This document shows positions 53,440-62,946 of a DNA stretch of 64,000 bases, in pieces. Source of the stretch: Citreicella sp. C3M06. Lineage in GTDB: Bacteria; Pseudomonadota; Alphaproteobacteria; Rhodobacterales; Rhodobacteraceae. A program made the position numbers and the translations under genes. The first letter of the stretch is position 1; the number at the start of each line of letters is the position of its first letter. The notes under the pieces were generated by a model, which was not told the origin of the DNA, did no database searches, and worked only from the letters and a program-made list of their open reading frames with translations. The DNA is taken from contig NZ_JAHKQA010000072.1 in assembly GCF_018860705.1 (NCBI RefSeq), positions 186,001-250,000 on the forward strand, in the 5' to 3' direction.

Positions 53440-53582
53440 CGTTTCGATCCGCTTTCTGCCTGCGGTCTTTCTCCCGTTAGGTCGCGCATTCCGTCCCGGA
53501 TGCGCTGCGCCTGTCCCTGCAAGGCCTTGGATCTGCCCGATCCATCATAGGTCTGTCCTGCGGGAGCAAAGATACGCCACTG
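53440..53582 (+). other. Long 3' untranslated stretch or possible sRNA
   Basis: There are 143 bases between the 39-residue gene's stop and a strong terminator hairpin at 53583. No open frame of note is present. The region may be the 3' untranslated part of the small mRNA, or a separate small RNA with its own promoter, which I cannot see. Confidence 0.35.
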
Positions 53583-53622
53583 ACCGCCGCCTTCGCTGTC
53601 CCGAAGTGCGGCGGTTTTTTTA
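53583..53622 (+). terminator. Rho-independent terminator after the small SOS-type gene
   Basis: ACCGCCGC (53583-53590) pairs with GCGGCGGT (53608-53615), with an inner CTTCG/CGAAG stem, and is followed by a run of seven T. It is one of the strongest terminators in the window. Confidence 0.9.
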
Positions 53623-53722
53623 TGCAGGGCGAAAGGCGTGCTACAAGCTGCCACGATCCCGGCCATTTATGCTGGTCAATCAGTTCCGATCAGGTGATCG
53701 CCGTCACATCTCTTGCATGGAG

Positions 53723-54175
53723 CTAACCGGCACGGGCTTCTTCGGCCGCGTGCACCGCCTCGCTTGCAGCGTCGAGCGCCAGCAGGATCGACGCATGCCG
53801 ATTTTTGTAGGTCTGCGCCGGGCGCAGCACCTCGAGCCCGTCGAAGGGCGCGGGCGGTGTCGGGCCGTCGTCCTTGAGCATGGCGCGCAGCCCGTCGCGC
53901 GCGGCGTCGATCTGCGCCGGGGTGCAGCCGATGATCGCCGCGCCAACCACCGAGGCCGAGGCCTGCCCAAGCGCGCAGGCCTTCACGTCCTGCGCATAAT
54001 CGGAAACCTTGCCCTCATGCATCGACAGATCGACCGTCACCGTCGAGCCGCAGAGCGGCGAGCGCTTCTTGACGCTTGCATCGGGCGCCTCCAGCCGCCC
54101 GGTCCGCGGAATATCGGCAGCAAGGGCAAGGATGCGCTGGGAATACAGCTTGATGAGGTCGGTCTCGGTGGACAT
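53723..54175 (-). CDS. Iron-sulfur cluster assembly scaffold, IscU/NifU-like
   Basis: The product is 150 residues with the three conserved Cys of the U-type scaffold: KKRSPLCGSTVTVD, VKACALGQASAS and IIGCTPAQID. It builds and passes Fe-S clusters in the cytoplasm. It is divergent from hisI, a gap of 69 bases. The ATG at 54175 is the first within the conserved region (MSTETDLIKLYSQRI). The SUF genes themselves are not in the window. Confidence 0.88.
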   Translation of the reverse strand: MSTETDLIKLYSQRILALAADIPRTGRLEAPDASVKKRSPLCGSTVTVDLSMHEGKVSDYAQDVKACALGQASASVVGAAIIGCTPAQIDAARDGLRAMLKDDGPTPPAPFDGLEVLRPAQTYKNRHASILLALDAASEAVHAAEEARAG

Positions 54176-54244
54176 GGCTTTCCCTTCTGGATCGTCTTTC
54201 CTAAATAGGGTTTGACGCCGCCGCTGCAAAAGGAAAATTCCGTC

Positions 54245-54604
54245 ATGAGCTTCGATCCCAAGACTTTGGTCTATGACAGCCGCGGGTTGATCCCCTGCAT
54301 CGCGCAGGATGAGACCAGCGGCGAGGTGCTGATGATGGCGTGGATGAACGCCGAGTCGGTGGCAAAAACTCTGGCCAGCGGGCGGGTGACCTATTGGTCG
54401 CGCTCGCGCGCCGCCTTCTGGATCAAGGGCGAAAGTTCGGGCCATGTGCAGGAGCTGGTCGAGCTGCGGCTGGATTGCGATCGCGACTGTCTGCTGGCGC
54501 TGGTGCGGCAGACCGGCCCAGCCTGTCACACCAACCGGCGTTCGTGCTTTTACACGGCGATCCGCGAAGGCGATGAGACGGAAATCATGGCACCGATGGC
54601 GTAA
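54245..54604 (+). CDS. hisI: Phosphoribosyl-AMP cyclohydrolase
   Basis: The product is 119 residues, the stand-alone HisI without the fused HisE. The motif TYWSRSRAAFWIKGESSGH and the metal/active segment DCDRDCLLALVRQTGPACHTNRRSCFY are typical. It opens the purine ring of PR-AMP in histidine synthesis. The other his genes are not here. Its 3' end overlaps the converging gluQ end by 20 bases. Confidence 0.95.
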   Translation: MSFDPKTLVYDSRGLIPCIAQDETSGEVLMMAWMNAESVAKTLASGRVTYWSRSRAAFWIKGESSGHVQELVELRLDCDRDCLLALVRQTGPACHTNRRSCFYTAIREGDETEIMAPMA

Positions 54605-55451
54605 GGCCGACCATGGCGCGGATGTCGGCGGGGCTGCGGCCCTCGGCGCGGAACAGCGCGATGGCGCGGGCGTCGTCGCGTTTCGCCAGCCGTTTGCCAG
54701 AGTCGTCGCGGATCAGCGCGTGATGGTGATAGACCGGCGTTGGCAGCCCGAGCAGGCGTTGCAGCAGCGCATGGATGCGGGTGGCATCGAACAGGTCTTC
54801 GCCGCGCACCACATGGGTGATCTGCTGGGCGGCATCATCCACCACCACCGCAAGGTGATAGGCCGCGCCCATGCCCTGACGGGACAGCACAACGTCGCCA
54901 ATGCCCTCGATCATACGCGCGCGCGGCGTTGCGATGAGGCCGGTCTCGGCCAAAGGCCCGGCGCCGGTTTCGGTAAATGGCGCCGGGCCGATGGCGCAGG
55001 CGCGGCGCATGTTCAGCCGAAGCGTCGCATCGCGCGGGCGCGGGCCGGTGGGCGGATGTGCGGGGCGGCAGGTGCCGGGATAGACCAGCCCGTCGGGGCC
55101 TGTGAGCGGCGCGCTTTCCTGCGGCGCCGACAGGGCGTCGCGAATGTCGCGGCGGGTGCAGCCGCAGGGGTAGAGCAGCCCTTGCTGCCATAGCAGATCG
55201 AGCGCGGCGTGGTATTCGGCGCTATGCTCGGATTCGCGGCGGCAGGGCTCGGGCCAGTCGAGCCCGAGCCAGCGCAGATCGTCCTTGAGCTGCGTCTCCC
55301 ATGCAGGGCGGGCACGGGATTGGTCCAGATCGTCGATGCGCAGCAGGAATGCCCCGCCAGCGGCACGCGCCATATCCTGCGCCGTCAGCGCCGAGAACGC
55401 ATGCCCAAGGTGCAGCGGCCCCGTCGGAGAGGGCGCGAACCGGGTGATCAT
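54585..55451 (-). CDS. gluQ: Glutamyl-Q tRNA(Asp) synthetase
   Basis: The product is 288 residues: a GluRS-like catalytic core (MITRFAPSPTGPLHLGHAFSAL with the HIGH-like HLGH) and no anticodon domain, and KRLAKRDDA as the KMSKS-like loop. GluQ puts glutamate on queuosine at position 34 of tRNA-Asp. It is the last gene of the trmFO-pmp3-gluQ run (one-base gap), so two tRNA-modifying enzymes are together. Confidence 0.93.
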   Translation of the reverse strand: MITRFAPSPTGPLHLGHAFSALTAQDMARAAGGAFLLRIDDLDQSRARPAWETQLKDDLRWLGLDWPEPCRRESEHSAEYHAALDLLWQQGLLYPCGCTRRDIRDALSAPQESAPLTGPDGLVYPGTCRPAHPPTGPRPRDATLRLNMRRACAIGPAPFTETGAGPLAETGLIATPRARMIEGIGDVVLSRQGMGAAYHLAVVVDDAAQQITHVVRGEDLFDATRIHALLQRLLGLPTPVYHHHALIRDDSGKRLAKRDDARAIALFRAEGRSPADIRAMVGLTPSVP

Positions 55452-55452
55452 C

Positions 55453-55674
55453 TTAGTCTTCGTCGCGCCAGGCCCGTTCCAGACGGCGGGTACGGCGTTC
55501 CTCGCCGGATTGGTAGATCAGCACCCAAGCCAGCAGGATGAACATCGGATGCGTCAGCCCGCCGGAAAAGATGATCGCAGGAATCCAGATGATGAAGACG
55601 ATGATCGACAGAAAGATTCGCCCGATCAGGAAGATCGACAGCGGCGGCAGAAACAGCGCGAGGACGTAATTCAT
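55453..55674 (-). CDS. Small Pmp3/YqaE-like membrane protein
   Basis: The product is 73 residues with two membrane segments: [39 protein letters not shown] and [13 protein letters not shown]. The LLPP-like start and IPAII step resemble the Pmp3/UPF0057 family, whose members affect membrane potential. The tail is charged ([15 protein letters not shown]). Its start overlaps the trmFO stop by ATGA, and gluQ follows one base later. Confidence 0.65.
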   Translation of the reverse strand: MNYVLALFLPPLSIFLIGRIFLSIIVFIIWIPAIIFSGGLTHPMFILLAWVLIYQSGEERRTRRLERAWRDED

Positions 55675-57023
55675 GCGGGAACCTCCTGTGCGGCGAGCCA
55701 TGTCTCCCAGTCGGCCTTGGCCCGGTCGGTGTATGCCTTGTAGCGGTCCTTGCGGCCACGGCGCCCACCCTTGATGCCCTCGAGCGGGCGGAACAGGCCG
55801 AAGTTGACGTTCATCGGCTGAAAGCTCTTGGCCTCGGCGCCGCCAGTGATGTGATGGATCAGCGCGCCATGGGCGGTGTCCTGCGGGATCACGGGCAGGG
55901 GGCGGCCCAAGATTTCGGCCACCGCCATGCGGCCCGCGGCAAGGCCCATGGCGGCGGATTCAACATAGCCTTCGACCCCGGTGATCTGCCCGGCAAAGCG
56001 CAGATGCGGCTTGGAGCGCAGGCGCATCTGGTTGTCGAGCAGCGTTGGCGAGTTGAGGAAGGTGTTGCGGTGAATGCCGCCCAGCCGTGCGAACCGGGCG
56101 TTTTGCAGGCCGGGGATCATCCGCAGAACCTCGGTTTGCGCGCCGTATTTCATCTTGGTCTGGAAGCCGACGATGTTGAACAGCGTTCCGAGCGCATTGT
56201 CGCGGCGCAGCTGCACCACGGCATAGGGCTTGTCGTCGGGCTTGTGCGCGTTGGTCAGGCCGATGGGTTTCATCGGGCCGTGGCGCAGGGTTTCGCGGCC
56301 ACGCTCGGCCATAACCTCGATCGGCAGGCAGCCATCGAAATAGCCGGCGGTCTCGCCTTCGTGGAACTCGGCCTTTTCGGCGGCGAGAAGCGCGTCGATG
56401 AAGGCCTCGTATTCGGGCTTGGTCATCGGGCAATTGACGTAGGCGCGCTGTTCTTCTTCGGTCTCGCCCTTGTCATAGCGCGATTGCAGCCATGCTGTGT
56501 CCATGTCGATGCTGTCAGCATGGACGATGGGCGCGATGGCATCGAAAAAGGCCAGCGCATCGGTGCCGGTCTCGGCGGCGATGGCTTGGCCCAGCGCGTC
56601 CGAGGTCAGCGGGCCGGTGGCGATGATCCAGTGGCCGCTGTCGGGCAGGGCGGTGATTTCCGCATCGCTGCGGCTGATATTGGGGTGGGCCATCAGCGCA
56701 TCGGTCACCGCCTGGCTGAACGCCTCGCGATCGACCGCCAGCGCGCCGCCAGCGGGCAGGCGGTGCTGCGCGGCCATTGCCATGACGATGCCGCCCGCGC
56801 GGCGCATTTCCCAATGCAGCAGCCCGACGGCGTTTTGTTCGTCGTCATCCGAGCGGAAGGAATTGGAGCACACCATCTCGGCGAGCTTGCCGGTGCGGTG
56901 GGCGAAGGTTTCAACGCTAGGGCGCATCTCGTGGATGACCACCTTGAGGCCAGCCTGCGCGGCCTGCCAGGCTGCTTCGGATCCGGCCATGCCGCCGCCG
57001 ACGATATGGAGTGTCTGTGTCAT
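55671..57023 (-). CDS. trmFO: Folate/FAD-dependent tRNA U54 methyltransferase TrmFO
   Basis: The product is 450 residues. The FAD loop is [21 protein letters not shown], and [26 protein letters not shown] plus the final [13 protein letters not shown] are TrmFO-specific. It makes m5U54 of tRNA using methylene-THF, unlike the SAM-using TrmA of E. coli. The ATG at 57023 begins [11 protein letters not shown]. The pmp3 and gluQ genes follow in the same run. Confidence 0.96.
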   Translation of the reverse strand: MTQTLHIVGGGMAGSEAAWQAAQAGLKVVIHEMRPSVETFAHRTGKLAEMVCSNSFRSDDDEQNAVGLLHWEMRRAGGIVMAMAAQHRLPAGGALAVDREAFSQAVTDALMAHPNISRSDAEITALPDSGHWIIATGPLTSDALGQAIAAETGTDALAFFDAIAPIVHADSIDMDTAWLQSRYDKGETEEEQRAYVNCPMTKPEYEAFIDALLAAEKAEFHEGETAGYFDGCLPIEVMAERGRETLRHGPMKPIGLTNAHKPDDKPYAVVQLRRDNALGTLFNIVGFQTKMKYGAQTEVLRMIPGLQNARFARLGGIHRNTFLNSPTLLDNQMRLRSKPHLRFAGQITGVEGYVESAAMGLAAGRMAVAEILGRPLPVIPQDTAHGALIHHITGGAEAKSFQPMNVNFGLFRPLEGIKGGRRGRKDRYKAYTDRAKADWETWLAAQEVPA

Positions 57024-57159
57024 GACTGGGCAAATAGGCGATCGCGGATGCAAAGTTAAGAGGGGATGCGTGCGATGGGCAGCGAGCAGGCGCCCGGAGG
57101 GGGCGCGCGGCGCTGTTGGGACCTTTGGGGCAGCGTGGCCACGGTTCGGAACGGCAGAC

Positions 57160-57213
57160 GGGGGCGCTGCCCCCGCCCTTCGGGCTCCCCCGGGATATTT
57201 CGGGCCAGAAGAA
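57160..57213 (+). repeat. Dispersed intergenic repeat, copy D
   Basis: It has a GGGGGCGCTGCCCCC hairpin (57160-57174), a GCCC-TTC-GGGC hairpin (57175-57185), then CCCCCGGGATATTT-N4-5-CCAGAAGAA to 57213. It lies in the 269-base gap between the trmFO and trpB starts. It is the only copy of the four not near the end of a gene on the same strand. Confidence 0.75.
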
Positions 57214-57292
57214 ACCGGGCGCGGGTGCGGGGGCTGGTCAATGCCGGGCGATCTGACTAGTTATGCTGAACTGCGAGACGGAGAGGCGCACG

Positions 57293-58519
57293 ATGGACGA
57301 TCTATTCAATTCCTTCATGAATGGCCCCGACGAGAAGGGCCGGTTCGGCATCCACGGCGGGCGGTTTGTGTCCGAGACGCTGATGCCCCTGATCCTGTCG
57401 CTCGAGGCGGAATACGAGCGCGCCAAGACCGATGACAGCTTCTGGGCCGAGATGAGCGATCTGTGGACCCATTACGTCGGGCGCCCCTCGCCGCTGTATT
57501 TCGCCCAGCGGATGACGGATGAGCTCGGTGGGGCGAAGATCTATCTCAAGCGCGACGAGCTGAACCACACCGGTGCGCACAAGATCAACAACGTGCTGGG
57601 GCAGATCATTCTGGCCCGCCGCATGGGCAAGACCCGGATCATCGCCGAGACCGGCGCCGGGCAGCATGGCGTGGCGACCGCCACCGTCTGTGCCAAGTTC
57701 GGGTTGAAATGCGTGGTCTACATGGGCGCGCATGACGTCGAGCGGCAAAAGCCCAACGTGTTCCGTATGAGGCTGCTGGGCGCCGAGGTGGTGCCGGTGA
57801 CCTCGGGGCGCGGCACGCTGAAGGATGCGATGAACGATGCGCTGCGCGACTGGGTGACCAATGTGCGCGACACGTTCTATTGCATCGGCACGGTGGCCGG
57901 GCCGCATCCCTATCCGGCGATGGTGCGCGATTTCCAGTCGATCATCGGCAAGGAAGTGCGCTGGCAGCTTCCCGAGCAGGAAGGCGAGGGTCGTTTGCCT
58001 GACACGGTGATCGCGGCCATCGGCGGCGGGTCGAACGCCATGGGGTTGTTCTACCCGTTCCTTGACGATGCCTCTGTCAACATCATCGGCGTCGAGGCGG
58101 GCGGCAAGGGCGTTGACGAGAAGATGCAGCATTGTGCCTCGCTGACCGGCGGGCGCCCCGGTGTGCTGCATGGCAACCGCACCTATCTGCTTCAGGATGA
58201 CGACGGGCAGATCCTGGAAGGGTTCTCGATTTCGGCGGGGCTGGATTATCCCGGGATCGGGCCGGAACACGCCTGGCTGCACGATATCGGGCGGGCGAAA
58301 TATGTCTCGATCACCGATTCCGAGGCGCTGGAGGCGTTCCAGTTCTCGTGCCGAACCGAAGGCATCATTCCTGCGCTGGAGCCGAGTCACGCGCTGGCGC
58401 ATGTGATGAAGATCGCGCCGACGCTGCCCAAGGACCACATCATCGTGATGAACATGTGCGGACGCGGCGACAAGGACATCTTTGCCGTTGCCGAACATCT
58501 TGGCCAGAAGCTGGGCTGA
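57293..58519 (+). CDS. trpB: Tryptophan synthase beta chain
   Basis: The product is 408 residues, full length. The PLP Lys is in [14 protein letters not shown], the phosphate loop is GGGSNAMG, and the E-T-G-A-G-Q-H-G site is clear. It joins indole and serine to make tryptophan in the cytoplasm. The ATG at 57293 has GGAGAGG upstream. trpA and trpF are not adjacent. Confidence 0.97.
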   Translation: MDDLFNSFMNGPDEKGRFGIHGGRFVSETLMPLILSLEAEYERAKTDDSFWAEMSDLWTHYVGRPSPLYFAQRMTDELGGAKIYLKRDELNHTGAHKINNVLGQIILARRMGKTRIIAETGAGQHGVATATVCAKFGLKCVVYMGAHDVERQKPNVFRMRLLGAEVVPVTSGRGTLKDAMNDALRDWVTNVRDTFYCIGTVAGPHPYPAMVRDFQSIIGKEVRWQLPEQEGEGRLPDTVIAAIGGGSNAMGLFYPFLDDASVNIIGVEAGGKGVDEKMQHCASLTGGRPGVLHGNRTYLLQDDDGQILEGFSISAGLDYPGIGPEHAWLHDIGRAKYVSITDSEALEAFQFSCRTEGIIPALEPSHALAHVMKIAPTLPKDHIIVMNMCGRGDKDIFAVAEHLGQKLG

Positions 58520-58526
58520 GGATGCG

Positions 58527-58551
58527 GGCGCGGGGCACAAGACCCCGCGCC
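58527..58551. terminator. GC-rich hairpin between trpB and hpt
   Basis: GGCGCGGGG (58527-58535) pairs perfectly with CCCCGCGCC (58543-58551) around CACAAGA. It lies between converging genes, so it may end both. No T run follows. Confidence 0.6.
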
Positions 58552-58558
58552 GGACCAT

Positions 58559-59101
58559 TCAGTCTTCGGGGAAACGGACCTTGCCGATGAACGGCAGGTT
58601 GCGGTTTCGCTGCGCGAAGTCGATGCCGTAACCCACGACGAATTCATCGGGAATTTCGAAACCGATCCAGTCGGCGCGCAGGTCGACCTCGCGCCGCACA
58701 GGCTTGTCCAGCAGGGCGATGGTGCGCAGCTTGCGCGGCTCTCGCGAGCGCAGCAGCCGCAGCACATGACTGAGCGTGAAGCCGGTATCGACGATATCCT
58801 CAACCACTAGCACATCACGCCCTTCGATGGGCGAGCGCAGATCCTTGAGGATGCGCACCTCGCGGCTTGATTGCATGGCATCGCCGTAAGAGGAGGCTTC
58901 GAGGAAATCCACCTCGATGGGCAGGTCGATCTCGCGCACCAGATCGGCAATGAAGACAAAACTGCCGCGCAGCAGGCCCACCACCACCAGTTTGTCAGTG
59001 TCAGCGAATTCGCGCCCAATCTCGCGCGCCAGTGTTTCGATTCGGGCCGCGATGGCCTTGGCCGAGATCATCTCGTCGACGACATAGGGCCGTTGTGTCA
59101 T
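58559..59101 (-). CDS. hpt: Hypoxanthine phosphoribosyltransferase
   Basis: The product is 180 residues. The PRPP-binding motif is [14 protein letters not shown], preceded by [20 protein letters not shown]. It salvages hypoxanthine (and probably guanine) to the mononucleotide. The ATG at 59101 is the first in the conserved part ([14 protein letters not shown]). It is divergent from the COQ10-like gene. Confidence 0.93.
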   Translation of the reverse strand: MTQRPYVVDEMISAKAIAARIETLAREIGREFADTDKLVVVGLLRGSFVFIADLVREIDLPIEVDFLEASSYGDAMQSSREVRILKDLRSPIEGRDVLVVEDIVDTGFTLSHVLRLLRSREPRKLRTIALLDKPVRREVDLRADWIGFEIPDEFVVGYGIDFAQRNRNLPFIGKVRFPED

Positions 59102-59191
59102 GTATTCCCCGCAATCCGCTTGCAAATTCGCGCGCAGCATAAGAAACAGCCCGGGATTGTCACGCCGGAAACGGGGCCTAGAACCAGCGAT

Positions 59192-59638
59192 ATGCCAACG
59201 CATTCCGAAACCAGGCACCTGCCTTACACCGCCCAGCAGATGTACGAGCTTGTGGCCGACGTTGAATCCTATCCGCAGTTCCTGCCCTGGACCGCGGCGG
59301 CGCGCATCCGCTCGCGCACGCCAGATGGCGCGGCCGAGGTGATGCTGGCGGACCTTGTCATCAGCTTCAAAGTTTTCCGCGAACGCTTTGGCAGCCGCGT
59401 CACGCTGTATCCGGCCGAGCGGCGCATCGACACCGAATATCTCGACGGCCCGTTCAAGCACATGATTTCGAAATGGCGCTTTCAGGACAGCCCGCAGGGC
59501 GGCGTCGACGTGCATTTCTTTGTCGATTTCGAATTTCGCAACCGTCTTCTGCAAGGGGCGGCGGGGATGTTCTTCTTTGAAGCGATGCAGCGCATCGTCA
59601 AGGCGTTCGAGCGACGGGCCGATACGCTTTACGGCTAG
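59192..59638 (+). CDS. COQ10/RatA-type START-domain protein
   Basis: The product is 148 residues of the SRPBCC fold: [33 protein letters not shown], then [14 protein letters not shown] and [20 protein letters not shown]. Members include the ubiquinone-binding COQ10 of mitochondria and RatA of E. coli. The alphaproteobacterial context favours a coenzyme Q role. Confidence 0.9.
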   Translation: MPTHSETRHLPYTAQQMYELVADVESYPQFLPWTAAARIRSRTPDGAAEVMLADLVISFKVFRERFGSRVTLYPAERRIDTEYLDGPFKHMISKWRFQDSPQGGVDVHFFVDFEFRNRLLQGAAGMFFFEAMQRIVKAFERRADTLYG

Positions 59639-59668
59639 GGCGCGATTTTCGCGCAGCCTTTCCGACCC

Positions 59669-60145
59669 TCAATCGGTCAGCGCGTCTGCCAGCAATTCCA
59701 GCGCATGATGGGTGGCGGCGGCGCGCACATTGGCGCGGCCTAGCGCCCCGAAGTCTACGGTCTGCGTGGCTATCTCGGCGGCGCTGGCCAGCGCGAAACA
59801 GACGCGCCCTTCGGGTTTCATCTCCGAACCTCCTGGACCGGCGATTCCCGAAATCGCGATGGCAAGATCGGCCTTGGCGGCGGCAAGCGCCCCGGCGGCC
59901 ATCTCGCGCACCACCTGTTCGGACACGGCACCATGCGCTTCGAGCGTCTCGTGGCGCACCCCGAGCATGTCCTGCTTGGCAGCGTTGGAATAGGTGACCA
60001 TGCCGCGATGGAAGATATCCGAAGATCCGGCGATGTCGGTCAACGCGGCGGCAACCATGCCGCCGGTGCAGCTTTCGGCGGTGGTCACCGTCAGGCCGCG
60101 CTCGCGGGCGCGGAGCAGGATGTCTTTGGCGAGAACTTCGGTCAC
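59669..60145 (-). CDS. pncC: CinA-type nicotinamide-nucleotide amidase (PncC)
   Basis: The product is 158 residues, the stand-alone C-terminal domain of CinA: TVTTAESCTGGMVAAALTDIAGSSDIFHRGMVTYSNAAKQDMLGV, then AISGIAGPGGS. It deamidates NMN to nicotinic acid mononucleotide for NAD recycling. Its start overlaps pgpA by four bases in the ispDF-pgpA-pncC run. Confidence 0.92.
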   Translation of the reverse strand: MTEVLAKDILLRARERGLTVTTAESCTGGMVAAALTDIAGSSDIFHRGMVTYSNAAKQDMLGVRHETLEAHGAVSEQVVREMAAGALAAAKADLAIAISGIAGPGGSEMKPEGRVCFALASAAEIATQTVDFGALGRANVRAAATHHALELLADALTD

Positions 60146-60627
60146 ATCAGCACTCCGTGGGCGATACCGGCCAGAACGATGGTCACCACAGCAGCGAACA
60201 CCCCGGCGATCACGTCGTCAAGCATTACTCCCAGCGCGTCGCCGCGCCGGTCTGCCATGCCCACCAGCCACGGCTTGCGGATATCGAACAGCCGGAACAG
60301 CGCAAACCCCGCGATCCAGCCGGGATAGAGTTGCCAGTACTCCACCCCCATCATCGCCGCGCCGTACGCCACCGGGAACAGCGCGATCCACTGGCCGACG
60401 ACCTCGTCGATGACGATCCACGACGGGTCGTGATCGTCGCCAGTGGCGATGATGGCTTTGGTGGCGATCAGCCCTGCCACAAAGGCGATCAACGTCGCAG
60501 CGAACAGCAGCCAGAATCCGCCCGCCAGCAACAGAACATAGCCGACGGGCAGCGCGGCCAGAGATCCCCATGTGCCGGGCGCGGGCCGCAGGTAGCCCAC
60601 ACCGAAGAATGACGCGATGAGTTTCAT
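60142..60627 (-). CDS. pgpA: Phosphatidylglycerophosphatase A
   Basis: The product is 161 residues with several membrane segments. The conserved [41 protein letters not shown] and [11 protein letters not shown] identify the family. It removes the phosphate of PG-phosphate to give phosphatidylglycerol in the inner membrane. It overlaps ispDF and pncC by four bases each. Confidence 0.93.
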   Translation of the reverse strand: MKLIASFFGVGYLRPAPGTWGSLAALPVGYVLLLAGGFWLLFAATLIAFVAGLIATKAIIATGDDHDPSWIVIDEVVGQWIALFPVAYGAAMMGVEYWQLYPGWIAGFALFRLFDIRKPWLVGMADRRGDALGVMLDDVIAGVFAAVVTIVLAGIAHGVLM

Positions 60628-61763
60628 GGTTTCACCAGTGTTGCGGTTGCTATAGCGGCGATGCCTTCTTCGCGCCCGGTAAAGCCCAGCCGCTCCGATG
60701 TGGTCGCCTTGATCGAGATCCGGTCGAAATCCATTCCGGTGATCCGCGCCATTTGCGCTGTCATATCAGCGGCATGAGGCCCGATCTTCGGGCGCTCGCA
60801 GATCAGCGTGAGGTCGATGTTGGAAATCGTAAAACCTTTGGCCCGCGCCAGTTCCACCGCATGGCGCAGGAAAATCTCGGAGGCCGCGCCCTTCCACTGC
60901 ATGTCGGAGGGCGGGAAATGGCGACCGATGTCGCCCTCGGCCATGGCGCCGTACAGCGCATCGGTGACCGCGTGCATTCCAACATCGGCGTCGGAATGGC
61001 CTTGCAGCCCGCGCCCGTGCGGAAGCTTGATGCCGCACAGCACGACGTGATCGCCCGGTCCAAAGCGGTGAACGTCATAGCCATTGCCAAGACGGATATC
61101 CATCGGGGTGTCTCCATGGTCGAGAAAAGCGAGCGCGCGGGCGAAATCGCCGGGCGTGGTGATCTTGAGATTGCGCTCTTCGCCCGGAACGATGGCCACG
61201 TCCAGACCGGCGGCGCGGGCGACTTCGACATCGTCGGCGGCCGCGCCGCTATGGGCGGCATGGGCGGCGGCGATGGCGTCAAAGCGAAAGCCCTGCGGGG
61301 TCTGCGCCCGCCACAGGCCGCTGCGATCCTGCGTGCCGCTCACCCGCCCGTTAGCGCCCGTCCAGAGCGCGTCGGTGATCGCCAGCGCCGGGGCCGCGCC
61401 GTCGGCCTGTGCCAGTGCCGCGATCACCGCATCAATGACATGGCGCGACACGCAGGGGCGGGCCACATCATGGATCAAGACCGCATCCGGGGATTCGTCT
61501 CTCAAGGACTCAATCCCCGCGCGAACAGAGCCAGCCCGATCGGCCGCGCCAGTGACCAGCCGTACCGGCAGGCCGGCGCAACAGGCCTCGGCATTTGCGC
61601 GGTCTTCGGGGTGGATGACCAGCACCAGCAGTGGAAGATGAGAGAACGCTTGCAAGGTCCATGCCGCGACGGGCTTTTCCCCGAGCATCTGCCATTGTTT
61701 CGGCTCACGGCCGCCCGCTCGTGTCCCGCGCCCGGCGGCAACGATGATGACGGCTGTTTTCAT
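60624..61763 (-). CDS. ispDF: Bifunctional IspDF: MEP cytidylyltransferase and MECDP synthase
   Basis: The product is 379 residues. The first ~225 are Isp[33 protein letters not shown] and KITTPGDFA. The last ~155 are Isp[41 protein letters not shown] and [19 protein letters not shown]. Both act in isoprenoid synthesis by the MEP pathway, and the fusion is typical of many alphaproteobacteria. It is the first gene of the ispDF-pgpA-pncC operon. Confidence 0.97.
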   Translation of the reverse strand: MKTAVIIVAAGRGTRAGGREPKQWQMLGEKPVAAWTLQAFSHLPLLVLVIHPEDRANAEACCAGLPVRLVTGAADRAGSVRAGIESLRDESPDAVLIHDVARPCVSRHVIDAVIAALAQADGAAPALAITDALWTGANGRVSGTQDRSGLWRAQTPQGFRFDAIAAAHAAHSGAAADDVEVARAAGLDVAIVPGEERNLKITTPGDFARALAFLDHGDTPMDIRLGNGYDVHRFGPGDHVVLCGIKLPHGRGLQGHSDADVGMHAVTDALYGAMAEGDIGRHFPPSDMQWKGAASEIFLRHAVELARAKGFTISNIDLTLICERPKIGPHAADMTAQMARITGMDFDRISIKATTSERLGFTGREEGIAAIATATLVKP

Positions 61764-61941
61764 AGGCTTCGGCGCTCCTTTGCGGCGTTTCTAGGGGTTG
61801 CGGTGGGGCGGCGCAATCCGCAGCCCTGTCCTGATTAAAGTTTAGGCATCGCCCGTCACGGCGGCGGCAAATGCCGTATCGATTGTTGAATGCCTTTGCC
61901 ACACAGGTTACCTCACAAGCAACTGCACAAGGAATAGGCGC

Positions 61942-62946
61942 TTGACTTTGTCTCTGGGTGACCTCTCGATCACTCCCCCGGTTCTGCTGGCTCCGCTTGC
62001 GGGGATCACCGATTTGCCATTCCGCTCCTTGGTGTCACGATGGGGCGCGGGGCTGGTCGTCTCCGAGATGATCGCCTCGGGTGAGTTTCTCACCGCCCGC
62101 CCCGGCACGCGCGAGAAGGCCGAGCTTGGGGCCGGGGTCGCCAACACCTCGGTACAGATCGCCGGGCGTGCGCCGGGCCCGATGGCCGAGGCAGCGCGTA
62201 TGGTCGCCGACATGGGCGCACGGGTCATCGACATCAACATGGGCTGCCCGGCCAAGAAGGTGACGGGGGGCTATTCCGGGTCGGCGCTGATGCGCGATCC
62301 CGACCATGCGCTGCGCCTGATCGACGCGGTGGTGTCGGCAAGCGATGTGCCGGTGACGCTCAAGACCCGGCTGGGCTGGGATGACGGCCTGCGCAACGCC
62401 GCCGAACTGGCGCGCCGGGCCGAGGGCGCGGGCGTGCAGATGATCGTCATTCACGGGCGCACCCGCTGTCAGTTCTACAAGGGGGCCGCCGATTGGGCTG
62501 CGATCCGCGAGGTGGTCGAGGCCGTATCTATTCCGGTGATCGCCAATGGCGACATCATCAATGCGCAGACCGCGCGTGAGGCGCTGCGCCTGTCTGGCGC
62601 CGCTGGCGTGATGGTCGGGCGCGGGGCGCAGGGGGCGCCGTGGCGGCTGGCTGAAATCGCCCACGCGCTTTACGGCACGCCCGCGCCGCAAGTGCCGCAA
62701 GGCGCTGCGCTGACGCAAATCGTAAAGGAGCATTACGACGAGATGATCCGGTTCTACGGCATCGACCTTGGTGTAAGGGTCGCCCGCAAGCATCTTGGCT
62801 GGTACATGGACGCCGCCGGAACACCGCCCGATCTGCGCCGCCGTGTGCTGACCGAGCGCACCCCATCCGAAGTTTGCGTGCTGCTGGACGACGCGCTGGA
62901 CGCGGCCGCACACCTTCAGGCCTCTGACAAGGCAGTGGCGGCATGA
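61942..62946 (+). CDS. dusB: tRNA dihydrouridine synthase B
   Basis: The product is 334 residues, with a TTG start at 61942; AAGGA eight bases upstream supports it. It is a TIM-barrel flavoprotein with [38 protein letters not shown] (active Cys) and [18 protein letters not shown]. It reduces uridines in the tRNA D-loop. It precedes ntrB with an ATGA overlap, the nifR3-ntrB-ntrC arrangement of alphaproteobacteria. Confidence 0.95.
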   Translation: MTLSLGDLSITPPVLLAPLAGITDLPFRSLVSRWGAGLVVSEMIASGEFLTARPGTREKAELGAGVANTSVQIAGRAPGPMAEAARMVADMGARVIDINMGCPAKKVTGGYSGSALMRDPDHALRLIDAVVSASDVPVTLKTRLGWDDGLRNAAELARRAEGAGVQMIVIHGRTRCQFYKGAADWAAIREVVEAVSIPVIANGDIINAQTAREALRLSGAAGVMVGRGAQGAPWRLAEIAHALYGTPAPQVPQGAALTQIVKEHYDEMIRFYGIDLGVRVARKHLGWYMDAAGTPPDLRRRVLTERTPSEVCVLLDDALDAAAHLQASDKAVAA

